Source of the DNA: Datnioides undecimradiatus | Taxonomy: Eukaryota > Chordata > Actinopteri > Lobotiformes > Datnioididae | Direction: 5' to 3' | DNA length: 64,000 nucleotides | Assembly: GCA_008933995.1 (NCBI GenBank) | Contig: WARS01000036.1 | Coordinates: forward strand, 6,610,419 to 6,674,418 | In this document: positions 13,131-25,600 of the stretch, piece after piece | How the letters are laid out: each line of letters opens with the position of its first letter | Position numbering within the stretch: the stretch's first letter is position 1 | The notes under the pieces: generated by a model | Seen by the model: the letters and a program-made list of their open reading frames with translations, nothing else | What the model was told of the DNA's origin: nothing | Database searches by the model: none | Position numbers and translations under genes: made by a program

Positions 13131-15516
13131 ATCCAATCCCAACTCTGGAAAGCCAGAACATTGTTTCTTTTACAGTGACTTCATAGTTTTTTTAAGACTT
13201 GTACAAAAAGTGAAAATTGTAGACTTCAGAGAGAAAACAGAAGCACTTGAAACTGTCAGGAAACCACCTTTCAGGGAGCTGAGTAAAAACTATGAGAACA
13301 ACTGGCCACATTTGTTTTGTCCTCATGAGACTGAGGCGTCATATGGACATTGCCAGATTCACCTCCGTCTCTCCTGCTGGATTCTCAGTATCCTGGATGC
13401 CCCTCCACTCTGCTCCGGGCGGAGCACTACCTGTCAGGCCACAGCCCTGTAAGTGGGGATGGACACAGCACTGAGAGGAGGTTCACCGGCTGTGTGTACT
13501 CTAAAGGGACTGGAGAGGAGAAAACTGTGTTTTAAGATTCTTCCTAGTCAGCTTTGTTTTGTTACATGAAGCTCTAAGTGACTGTGCGAAGTTCCGGTGT
13601 CTTACTCTAACTTTGGGACAGAGTGCTCACTACACCAGCACCAACAGAACTGTTGCAGTTTTTACTGTACATACTGTATCTATTGGGACAGTTTACAAAG
13701 AGAGCTATATGAAGAAATAATATAAATATGTTCAATTTATAAATGCAAAAGATGATTCTTTTACGTACAGTAAATGCTAAGATCTCTAACAGGATGCCTC
13801 AATATTGTGAATGATATGCTGTTGGTTTAATTATTAGGTGGATCTGTCAAGTCATGGAATTGTGAGCTTCTCATTGAAAGCATGTTAAACACATTTTATG
13901 TCACTTCAGGCTGGTTTCACAAATACATTTTCACTAAAGTGAAGGCAGTGCTTTAATTTAGATGACTGATTATGGTTTGTGGTATTTGTCAGGTTAATCT
14001 CAGTTGGAAGTGGGTCTAAAGTCGGCCCTAACAGCACCGCCATTTTGCTCTCAAAAGATAATTCTGTTGAGGAAAGTGTTTTTATCAAGTAATTCCTCTG
14101 AGACATTAATGATGCTAAAAGGACTGTTGAGCAGCATTTAAGTTTAAATTTAAGTAATTTTAAGATGTTACAGACCCCTAAGATTGCATGGCACATATCT
14201 GTATGTTATGGCAGTGCGAAGCCCTTAGATCAGAAGCCAGGACACTAAAGAGGGCGACAACAGGATGACAAAGTAAGCCTTAAGAATAAATATCTCTGTT
14301 CAATATTTATGTTGCTGTTTAAGCCCATCTGTCCAGTGTTACTGAAGGTAGTGAAAATTAGAATATATTGTTGATACATCATGTAAGTAGCCTAAGTATA
14401 TTGTTCATTTAAGAAAGATGAATAAAGCATGAGTTTTTCCATAATCATCCATGTAAACAGTTTTTTTGTTGTTGATGACGGGCACATTTTATATCACATA
14501 CAGGACAGCATAGCTTCACAGACGAGTGTTGGATAAAGCAGAGTTATGATGGCCACGGTGTATGAAGATAACGCTTATCTAAATATATTAAAGCTTTAAT
14601 ATTAGATTCCCTTACATGCGAAAGTTAAAGTTCTTTGATAAAGTAATTTGGCCAAGTTGATGGTGTGTACAAAATAGATTGTGTTGATTGTGTTTAATTA
14701 TTTCCCCGTTACAATGTAACATCAGATGTACAGTATTAGATGTGGATGATAAGGATGTCTGCAGCTCAGGGTATAACTGGAGTTATACTATGTTCATAAT
14801 GTTTGCATATCGTGGATATACAATTTCTATTTGTATATCCACACTTTGGTCAAGTGACTCTGAAATCGTTTTTAGCTTTGTCTGCTGTGTAGCACTGAGC
14901 TGGTTTGTACGGAGGGTTTGCCTGCTGCTGCTGGAAAGGAGGTTGATAAGAGCAATGACAGTCAAACAAAACAGTAAAAGTATGTGCTGTGAAACAAAAA
15001 GAATGATCTTAAATATATTTAAACACTTCATTGTTGATTTCAAAAAATATTAAATATAGTCACACTAATACATTTAAATGAAGACAATAAAGGTATTTAG
15101 TCTGTATCATTTTTATTAATAGTCCCGGCAGTGGGAAGACAACTTTTAAACACCTTTTTATTCACATAGGGACACAAAACATTAAGAAAATATTCCCAAA
15201 GGCATAAAACAATTTGTACTTTTTTGGTAGTTAGGCAAAAGTGTTACCAATATTAAAACCACTGTTGCTACCCACATTACTATTTCCCTTCCTCCAACTG
15301 TTTTGCATACAAGCACGTACCTGTGCACATTACCTGGGTGTTACTTAAACTAGCCCCTCCTCTCCAAGTGAACACGAGTCATATGTAACTCAGATCGCTT
15401 TATTTACCTTGACAGCAGCATCAGTTCCTTTCCGAGTGATACGACTGAAACAACGTCGTCCGTGCAGGTTGTTTATAGCCTCGGTGGATTACTGAACCTG
15501 CAGCACCTGACACCCA
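13131..15516. other. DCUN1D2 3' UTR and intergenic spacer before GRTP1
   Basis: After the DCUN1D2 stop the sequence is AT-rich. Candidate AATAAA signals are at 14285-14290, 14421-14426 and 15086-15091. Short ORFs at 13210-13535 and 14688-15053 look like chance reading frames. The GRTP1 promoter should lie near 15400-15510, where no TATA box is evident. Confidence 0.5.
14421..14426 (+). other. Candidate poly(A) signal, DCUN1D2
   Basis: AATAAA on the plus strand, about 1.3 kb after the stop codon, followed by T-rich sequence. Two other AATAAA hexamers (14285, 15086) could serve instead. Confidence 0.35.
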
Positions 15517-17275
15517 ATGGAAGGGGAAATGGCAGGAAATGTCTCTCAACCTGTTACATGGAGTAATGGCAGTGAAAGGTGAGCTTCATGTTGATGTGGT
15601 GCTCACTCCGACTCCATGTTTTGTCTTTTTCTTTGTACTTATTAAATACACATTTTGTTACTTCCTTTCTGACTACCAGTTTGACTTGCCAGCTTCATTC
15701 CTCGTCAGCACATTGTATTTGCACTTTGTTTTGCTTAATAGACTTTGTTTATAAATGCTTATTAGAAACCAACTACCAAGCTCTGTAAAATATAACTATA
15801 AAATCCCAAATTTATAATATCCTAATCCTAAACTTGTTATGTGGCAAACGCATGGCATTTTCAGAGGTTCATTTTCAGCTTGAATTTTGCTCCTTGCTTC
15901 TAACCCACTTGAAAGTAATTTAAAACGGACTAATCATCCAGCCGAGGCATTTGATCTCCCCACTCCAGAAACCCTACCCAGTGGAGGCTGTTGTAGTGTC
16001 TGTCATCAGGGAAATGGTAGAGAAAAAGAAGGGTGGGGTCAGTCCTTTCTTTACAGTTTGTGTTTCATGCATTGACCAGACTGTGTGGCTTTGCCCCAGC
16101 AGGACTGACCCCTATGGCTTTGAGAGGCATCATGATTTTGAATCCTATAAGGAGATGATGAATGAGTACGTAGCTGTCCTCAACAGAAGGTCAATGAGAT
16201 GGTCCAAGCTCCTTCAGGAGAAACCACATGTGGAGAAGAACGTGACAGGTACAAGAAAACACACTGGCACCATTGTTTTGTTCTGGTGTTAGTGTGGTTA
16301 TGTGTGATGTAATTATAAAATCTGTTCTGAAAGTGAAAAGGTATGTGCGCAAAGGTGTCCCTAACGAGCACCGTGCCAGGATTTGGATGGCAGCCAGCGG
16401 CGCACAAGAACAACTACAGAGCAACCCAGGTCATTACCAGTCTCTGCTGGCCATGGAGCACGACACCAAGCTGAAGGAGACCATTCATATAGGTGTGACG
16501 GCAGTTCCCCCATGCAATCTGTTTCATATTCATTCATACCTCAACTTGTACATACACACAGGTCCATATCGCTGCATATTTGTTGTCATGTTTTTTTGGC
16601 AGACATGCATCGGACCTTTCCCGACAACGTCCTCTTCAAGAGCAAAGCAGAACCAAGCCTGCAGAGAGCTCTGTACAATGTGCTGCTGGCCTACGGACAC
16701 CATAACAAGGCAGTGGGGTACTGTCAGGTTAGAGGAAACACTTTTGAAGTTATGTTAACTTTTCACCTAAAATATGTTTGCCTAAAGAACAGGACTGGCT
16801 TGCTTTGTCATACATTTACATACGTGTAGAATTTTCCCAAAATTCACTAATGTCTGTTAGCTTTTAGTATAGCAAATTGAATTTTGGCGTACACTGAAGA
16901 CACATAGCTTTTGGCTAGAGAGACAACTTGAGAACGCCTTGCACCAAATAAAGGCAAATGGAAAATCAGTTTACTTCTTGCAAAAATAACAAGTGTACAT
17001 TTACACGTTTTCCCCAGATCATCACAACACATAATACGACAATATGCATAAATTATTATACTGTTATGGCTGCATGAATGTTTTGCCAGGACATGTATGC
17101 TCAGACACAATTTTATCATTGCTCTCTCTGTTTATTCCAGGGCATGAACTTCATTGCAGGCTACCTCATCATCATCACCAAAGATGAAGAGAAGTCATTC
17201 TGGCTCATGGATGCATTGTTAGGCAGGATGCTTCCAGGTATGTGTTTGTTAAATGCTCTCTCTCACACACACACA

Positions 17276-17333
<58 letters not shown>

Positions 17334-19215
17334 TTGTTAAGATCTGTGCACACCCAAGAAGTGTTTTGAACCACTTTCATTCACACATGCCAGGAATTTG
17401 GGTTACTATAGTAGATGTAACTGTAACAATGGTCAAGTTGTGAATTGTTTAGATCTCACTGCTTCAACCTGCTGCTTAGGTAAAAATGAGGAGATATGGG
17501 TTGAGCTCAGTGTTGTGCTCACAAGTCCTGAGAAGAGGTTGAGTCGAGTCAGACAACAAGTGGAAACAACTGTGAACGGTAGCGCAGGCCCTCTAAATAA
17601 TCAAAACTTGTCCTTTTCCCTACATTATGTGTATCAATGACAAATAGAAAAAAGGCAAAAATAAACCACTAAAACAAATGCATGATATTAAATGTATATA
17701 GCTACAGGAGCTATAAGGAAGGAGAGGAGGCACATGAGAGTCTACAGGCTCACCCAGGGCAATAGTTTGGCAGCATGGATATATATATTCAGTATTTGGC
17801 AAATGGTCATGGTTGTTGCAATGTGAAAACTACAAAGGTAGACACAGCTACTTTGTGAATGTTGTAGACTACTACAGTCCAGCCATGTTGGGCCTGAAGA
17901 CTGATCAGGAGGTTCTTGGAGAGCTTGTGAAAGCTAAAGCTCCTGCAGTGGGACAACTCATGGCCCAGTATCCTGGCATATGGACATTGGTGGTGTCACG
18001 CTGGTTCATCTGCCTGTACATTGACATACTCCCAATTGAGGTGAGTTGGGGTTTAGTGGTAGAGACACATGAGGACTTCATAGTAATGTTGGAACTTACA
18101 GAAATATTTCTTGTTCCTTATACATGCAGACAGTTCTGCGGGTCTGGGATTGTCTTTTCTACGAGGGCGCCAAGGTTCTTTTCCGTGTTGCTCTGACTCT
18201 TATCATTCACAACCAGTCAGAGATCCTGAGAGCTCGATCTTTGCCTGATGTGTGCGAGTGCTTCAAACAAATCACCAGTGGAGCTTTCACTCTGGACTGC
18301 CACACCTTCATGCAGGTGCGATGAGAAAGGGCGGCCAGAGAAACAAATGAGGAAACACTGGCTGCTCTAACATTGACTGTTTTTCTCCTTTATAGTGTCA
18401 TCAATCCGATTAATAGTTCCTTGCTTAGAAGTGTTAATGCGCACAGCCTTAACACCACCACCAGATCTCCACCATTGGGAAGCCATAGACAAAATGTCAG
18501 CCTACATTAAAATGCTGTAAGGTTGCAACAACCCAAAAATCTACAAAATATTTGTAAACCCACATATATACTTTATATATTTTTACATGTCAGGCTTATT
18601 TTTGTGAAAAATGACTGAAATAGTAAACAGTTTATCAAAGTTGTTTCAAAAATACTCAGTGAATTCAATTATTAAACAGAAGATATAATTAATCTCCATG
18701 AGATTACCCACAATATGTCAGAAGGCTTACCATGTCAAAGACAAACCGAATGGAGAAATGGCAGTAATTAATTAGAAATTGCTTTTAATAAAAACAATCA
18801 AAGAAAAAGTGGTACAATATCCCTGAGGGCCTACAGAGCTGCCAGAACAAATGATCAGAAAAGGCGGTGTCATGACCAAGTTTCATCCTTTTTCCTATTA
18901 TAAGGATGTAACCTGCTGGAGTGGAAGTTATTTTGGCCAGTTTAACCAGGCCCAGTTTATTGTGGATCAACCATGAAGCTGATTATGTCTGAGTTCTCAT
19001 AATGAGGGAAATTACAGGCTCCATGTAAACACAACGTGGTGTGTGTATGCCTTTAAAGGAATAATCTTGATGAACATCCATCCATTTGTTGACATTTTCT
19101 CTTTTTTCCACAGAAAATCTTCACAGAACCAGGAAGCCTCTCTATGGCAACTATTGATAAACTGAGAGAGAAATGCAGACAACGGATACTAGCAGAAGAA
19201 TCTGGACAGCCATAA
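15517..19215 (+). CDS. grtp1: Growth hormone-regulated TBC protein 1 (Rab GAP)
   Basis: TBC-domain proteins stimulate GTP hydrolysis by Rab GTPases. Eight exons: 15517-15578, 16103-16248, 16334-16492, 16603-16727, 17141-17237, 17868-18040, 18130-18315, 19114-19215. They total 1050 nt, 349 residues plus TAA, close to the mammalian length. TPYGFER-like text (DPYGFERHHDFESY) starts exon 2 and the TBC domain runs from about residue 75 to 300. The arginine finger IxxDxxR is intact (I120, D123, R126 in HIDMHRTFPDN), as is the glutamine finger YxQ (Y162, Q164 in GYCQGMNF). Exons 6-7 carry SPAMLGLKTDQEVLGELV and VSRWFICLYIDILPIE. An alternative in-frame start lies at 15529. Both catalytic residues are present, so an active GAP is expected. 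Confidence 0.95.
17264..17328 (+). repeat. (CA)n microsatellite in GRTP1 intron 5
   Basis: About 32 CA units with one T interruption at 17282. It begins only 26 nt after the exon 5 donor (GTATGT at 17238). Confidence 0.95.
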
Positions 19216-19910
19216 AGTTCAGGACCTACCATTCTCTTCACATTTCACTCAGCTAAATAACAGTGTACTATCAGAGACTACTGACCAAATGGACATGCTG
19301 GTGGCGTTTGGTTGCTTCTGTTTTAAGTTGCTTTATCACACTCATTACAGGATGAGCTGGAGCTTCTCAACAGATGTAGATACTTTTGAACCTTGTCTTT
19401 GGCTCATGGTCCCATGTTCTGCAGAATATTTCTGCTGTTATAGATACTTCAACTTCAGGACACACAACACTTTGTAAAAAGTATTTAAATGTTTTTTTTT
19501 ACTTGTACTGTAGCCTTATTACTTTATTCCAGTAGTATGGGAAGGATACCATTTGTTTTATTATCGTGTTTTATTACTAACTAACAGAGCCTTTGTGTTT
19601 CAGTTTTTATTGTTAACTGAATCTCCTGAATTTCCTGATTTAGCCGACCTAAATAATGCCTCTGCCATACAAAGGTAGGGAGAAGTGCTAATTTCAGTGT
19701 TACATGATAGTCTTCAACAACAGTTCATTCAAAGGCTCCAGACCTGTAGCTTCTGCCGGACTGCTAACTCACAGAAAATGACTTTGTTACCAAAGCACCT
19801 GATTTCTGACCTCAGATAGAAGGCTTATTTAACAAGCAGGTACTTTACTGGCTAAATGGGTCAGCTGCAAAATTCAAAGACTCATTTTCTTTCACACAGT
19901 TCTTGGCATT

Positions 19911-19916
19911 AATAAA
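19911..19916 (+). other. Candidate poly(A) signal, GRTP1
   Basis: AATAAA about 700 bp after the GRTP1 stop codon. The sequence 19216-19930 is the likely 3' UTR and shows no other feature. Confidence 0.4.
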
Positions 19917-20823
19917 TTGTACATTGTTAATAGTTATCCCTTGTATTAAATGCCGAATTAACAATTAAATAATAATATAAACTAACAGCAGTAAACTGGT
20001 GGTATTTGTAACTCTAAATAGCCTTCAGCTGTGTACACATGATGGACAACTCTACAAAGACATGTAAAAGGCCCCCAACCTCTCCTGCACAGGAACATGA
20101 CGCCCAGTCTGAAGGGAACGATAACCCGGTCTGTTGTGTTGTCTGCGGTTGTTTTGCTTGTCTCCAGTCATTTGCATCTGTTTTTGCATCTCTGTGGCCA
20201 CTTTGTCTTATTTTAGTCATCTCTTTTCAGTCATTTTCAGTCTCTTTCTCATCATCCCTTTAGTCAATGATTTACTTGATCCTTGATACTAACAAGCTAA
20301 CTAAACTACTCATTACCTTGCGCCAGTGTTAAAGGAGGGAGGTGGCATCTTTTCCTGGGTTAAAAAATTATATCCTGTCTTCTCCTGACACAATACTTTA
20401 GGGTCCTTTCACTCAGTTATGAACCTCCAAAAGCACTCAATGGTTTTATTCAGCTAAGTTAGTGGACATGGTTCTCATAATGGGCCTGGGGACTTTTCTG
20501 ATGCTCAGACATCTTTTGACGACTTTACCCCAACCTGCAATTACAGTCAAAAAGTTATTAAAAGAAAAAAACAACCCAGTATAAATCAGGTCCTAGTTTG
20601 TTATTTGAGCCGCTTCTGTGATCAGAGCAGTTTCAGATCTGATACCAGTACTAAAACTGTGGTTTAACTATTCAAAAGACTGAATTAATCCTCATTCTGT
20701 CTACATTAAGGTTGCAATCCACAGATCTGAAGAGTCCAAACAAACAAAACCAACTTGGAACAGGTTGGACTGCTGAACTGTATGAAGGCAAAACAAGAAG
20801 TCAAACAGCTTCATTCATTCACT

Positions 20824-20829
20824 TTTATT
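20824..20829 (-). other. Candidate poly(A) signal, LAMP1
   Basis: TTTATT on plus is AATAAA on minus, about 1.77 kb beyond the LAMP1 stop. If used, the LAMP1 3' UTR spans 22600 to about 20810 and contains the interspersed repeat at 21412-21795. The region 19930-20810 between the convergent genes holds nothing I recognise. Confidence 0.4.
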
Positions 20830-21411
20830 GACCTCTCCTTTTAGAAAACAGTTCCAAATCCATTAAAACCTTATTAAATGACTACATGGATATTTAGATG
20901 AAGGAAGACAACATAAAAAACATTTTCTCCTATGACACAGAACAATGCATATTTATGGTAGTAACAGTACATGAAGGCTCTGTGAGACACAAAGACAATG
21001 TCCCAGTCATTGACAACACACAGCGTCAGTGAGTGATTACATCTGTGGTGTTGGCTTTACGTTTAATCCCACCTATGTTACAGCTGGGAAGGCACTGATG
21101 AACACTGACCAGAGTATTTTGGCCACTTTAATCTTTACATGGGGCTGTTTTTCAGGATTTTAGTGCAACGTTTTCCCTTTAAAAACCAAAATTCCAAGTG
21201 GACCAAGTATTCAGGGGAGAAGAAAAAAACAAACAAACAGAAAACACCCTGTGGACTTTAACAAAAACAAAACATTCTGACAGTGATGTCCTGAGCTTTT
21301 TCATCCACCTAAACCAACTGTACTGTTTTTTAAGCTTGTTTAAGTAATTCCTGTTTTGTGTATGTGTGTGCGTATTGTAACAGCAGATACAAGAAGAGTG
21401 GCTGCTATCAC

Positions 21412-21795
21412 TTAAAAAGGAATAGCTCAACACTTTGCTCCAATTCAAGGGTAAATGAGAATATATCTACCACTCTCAGGTCAAAGAGAAAATTGTGAAA
21501 ATACAGCTAGGTGACTGTTAGCTTAACACAAAGCCTGGAATCAGTGGGAAACAGTGAGCCTGATGGCATCCAAAGGTGACTACATTTTCATCACTTATAA
21601 GCATTAAATAAATAGCTTATTTAAAGTGTACAATGGCTGTAGTGTAAAAACATCACTTTCTTCGTGCTCAGCTAACATTAGCCACATACTGGCTGTAGCT
21701 TCCCATTTTGCAAATAAGTGGGTGGCTCCAAACTTCTCATCTCTTGGCAAGAAGGTCAATTTGTTGAACAAAAATGGTGAACTATTCCTTTAAAT
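21412..21795. mobile_element. MITE-like fish interspersed repeat, copy A
   Basis: The element is bounded by inverted ends: AAAGGAATAGCTCAACA at the left and TGAACTATTCCTTTAAA (21778-21794) at the right. Internal words such as GTTAGCTTAACACAAAGCCTGGAA, split over 21520-21545, and CTCATCTCTTGGCAAGAAGG match a repeat seen very widely in spiny-rayed fish genomes. It has no coding capacity and lies in the probable LAMP1 3' UTR. I recognise the family from general knowledge and assign no family name. Confidence 0.6.
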
Positions 21796-22600
21796 GAAGT
21801 GAAAAATGCCAAAATGCCCAAAACATAATTACCTTAAAAAAAAAGTTGACAACTGCTTCTACAGTCTCCAAACAAAATGTGTTGAGAGCCTTTATGAGAT
21901 GAAGAGAGACGTACCCAGTGGAGAAAATAAATACATACATCCACCTTAGCTACTAACAGAACCCCTCACAAATCATTTTCTGGATTAGACTACTGTGGTT
22001 TTTAGTGTGATTTCATAAGTGTGCGTGCTTGCACTAAATGCAGAGTTGCAATAAAAAAATAATGGACAACAGACCCATAACTTTTAAAGTGAATTAAGTT
22101 AAACGGCCTGAAAAATTCCCTTTACAGTAACAAACCAAATTACAGGCAAGACTACTAAAAATTGTCACCCAAAAGCAGATAAACTATAAAAAAAGCTACA
22201 GCAGCGGTTCCCTCAAAACCCACAATGCCTCAAAATTCCTTTCATAGAAATCATAAATAGTACGATACAGTATGAGGACTCTCACGGACCGTCTGATCAA
22301 CATCCATCCTCTGCTTTACAAAGTACCAGTAAGAGATTTTCCTCATTTCTTTGCAATCTCCAAACAAAGTCCCGCGTTTTAAATGAGAGTGGGTCAGTTC
22401 AGAAAGAGCATGATCAACCTCCACAAAGTGACAATGACTAGTGTTACTGATGAGGGCAAAGAACAGCACACACAGAGGCAGCGGGGATGGAGGATGGAGG
22501 GACAGAGGGGGTTGTGGGGTAGTGTTAAGTCTCATAAAAGAGTAGTTAATCTCAATGGTTGGATAGCGCACTCAGGCCTCTGGGAATATGAGATGTGACC

Positions 22601-25600
22601 TCAGATGGTCTGATAGCCAGCATGGCTTCTCTTCCTGCCAATGAGGTAGGCCAAGAGCACAACGAGGACAAGACCTGCTAAAGCTGCTCCTACTATGATG
22701 GGGATCAACATGTCATCTTCATCCAACTGGCATTCTTCAGCTGAGAGAGTAAAAGAAACACGAGAGAGGACAAATTAGAGGAAGAAAGCAGCAGATCCTT
22801 TTCGTCACTCTCAATTAGACAGAAATGTTTACCTGCTCCGAACTGATCTCCACTGAGACCAAAGGGCTGCACCTGCACCTGGAAGGTGTTGATGGATAAA
22901 TTCTGGGCCACATACAGAGTTTGCTCCTCACGGCACATGTATGAGAACCCGAGGGTGCCTCGCAGATAATCCAGGCTGCGGTTATGGACCGAGAAGGGCT
23001 CTAAAGCAGAGCACAGAGAGATATCCAGTAAAACAAAAAGGAATGGAGACAGGGTACATGAGAAACGTGAAAAGTCTAGACTTTAGAGAAGGATGACAGA
23101 ATTAACAGGCAACCATTGAAATGGCAGTTCTTCCTAGGAAGAGAACATGAAGAAGCATTTACTGGTCCCCGTGAACACACTTCTGCAATTGTTCATTAAT
23201 AATATTTGAAAATATCCCCAGAATGTCCTCAGTTCCAGTGTGGGTGGGGATCGTTGTTGCTTCCTGCCTTCTTTTTCATTTCACTTCATTTCATCTCTCT
23301 TTTGTCACTGTAAAAGTTGCTACAATGCTGCAAAAATACTACTGTGACATTTTCAATGTTCAGTGTTCACAAACATCTTACTTGATTTGGAATACTTTGA
23401 TGGGGCATATTTCTGCCTCTCTTGTAAGATTATATCCATTTAACACTTGGAAGCCTGTCAGGCCTTCACGTGCAAGGTGTAACTGATTAATTTGGATCTC
23501 TTTCCTTCTCTACACTTCCCTTCTTGTTTTCCAAGATTTTTTCCATGAAGGTCAAAATGTTAGAAACACTTTTCACTGTGATGATGTGGAATCAACACCT
23601 CTCTGACACAGCTTCAATAAATATTTCATACTGGTCGGTCTTACTGCAGGGCTGCTGTGTTGGATTACATCATATCGTAGACCTCTTCCTATTTTTTGGT
23701 ATTTCACAATACATTTTAGGCATCTCAGTGCATATAGTTCTACCTAGGTGTAACATACAACGTGGAGACTTTTAATACCAAGTCACAGTTGTTTATTTTT
23801 TTATTTATTGTTTATTTTTAAATAAAGTTGTGGTGCCATCGTTTGCCTCATTTTAAGTTCCCAAAAACTCTGCTTACACTCCAAAACCTTGTGTGGGTCC
23901 TGGTGTGTGGGACAGGTTGGCCCTCATTTATCTGAGACAAGGTGAATATGAATCCTGGGAGGTGAGGTGCTCTCACCTTTCATGTCTGGCCAAGCTGCTG
24001 ACAGCAACACTTCACTCAGGTGGTACTTGTTTGATGTAATATTCTGGAGAAAAAAAACCAAAACTGTGAGACCACCAGAAGTCAGCGACACCGCAGTCAC
24101 AGTTCACCTCAAGCACTGACTGCCGCCTAGTGGCTTTTTTAAGAAGTGCATGGAGAACATAAAGAAATGCAATCAATTGCAGAGGGGTTTTACACATGAT
24201 TGTGATGTATGAAGCAGGAAGGGAAGACACAGCAACTTACCAGGGTGAAATAAAAGGTGAGGTTGGTCTTCTCTAAGTCTGTTGTGAGCCGTAGAGAGGC
24301 GTTGCTGGCGTCACATGAGCCAGTGCTCCTTGTCACATTGGGCTGAAGGTTCACGATGTCCTGCACAGTCTGTAAGTCGATGATAGAACATTCAGCATTT
24401 AAACCTGTTGATGTGTCTGTAGCTTTAGCATTAACAGTATTCATCTGTTGTACGTTTTCATCCAGGTACCTTATTCTGAGAGATGGAGTTGAAGGTGATG
24501 TTGAGCTGGAGACCCATGGATGCCAGTAAACAGGTGGTGCCATTGCTGCTGGTGACCTGGTAGTTGCCTTTTTCTGGTCTGCCAGGCTCCTTGTGCGGTG
24601 CAGCAGTGGTTTGGGCAGTTGTGGGTGGGGCAACAGTAGCAAAACCCTGATGCAAAACGGCAGCTGCAAGAGATTGAGATGCTGGATGTTGAACACTAAA
24701 TAAAAATATATCTTGCCTGCTTCACCAAGGTTTCAGACTTTTTTGCAAAGTATGCAATTTTTATGCAAAGTAATATGAGTTTAAAGTAATGTGTGAAAGT
24801 ACAGAAAACAAGGCCTAGAACGGGTCTGTTATTGTGCGACTAACAATTGTTAACGTTTTTAACAGAAGCCGTTTCAGTGGTTTCACAGTTATACAATTAT
24901 ATTAAAGCCACATGAACCCAGATCTACGTCATCCACGCTGCTATTATATTAAAGTTGACTTGGCTGAGACCCACCACTTTTCCAATATGTCACAATGATC
25001 TTCCAAGCTACTGTAGCCAACTATCCTGTCAATACTGATGGTCTAATGGTGCAGACTGAAGCTTAACATCTTTGCCCAAACACTGTTTATTACAGGTCAT
25101 ATCTTTGTCAAAACCATTTTTTAAATTTCAAATTGTCCTGTTTACAAAGTGTGTCTCTAATACATAACGCTATTTTATTTCATGAAAGTCCTACTTCACT
25201 GTCAATCAGGACAACCAGGACAGAACCTGTTATGTGACTGGCTGTTGTTTCTGTCTGAGTGAGCGACCAACTGGTTCTGCATTAACATGAGTAGCAGTGC
25301 ATCTTCTTCTGTGCTAAAGTCAAGTGAGTTTAATGTGCTGTGTGTTCTGAGTGCTGTTTGTTAGACTTGTGAGTGTTTGTTAGACTTCGTTATGTTAGGT
25401 CTAATAACAGATTGTGTAAGCTTGCTTATTGATATTGAAACAGTGTTTCAAAGATTGATTAAGTCAATTACTGCTTCCTTCTGAAAGTGAAGTTAAGCAG
25501 TTTGAACTGGTCTGAAGCACTATGTGGTGCCTTTTCCGTGTATTTAAAGTTGGCAGAGTCACACACAGACTTCGTTGTTTGTAGTGGTGGTGGGATTGAA

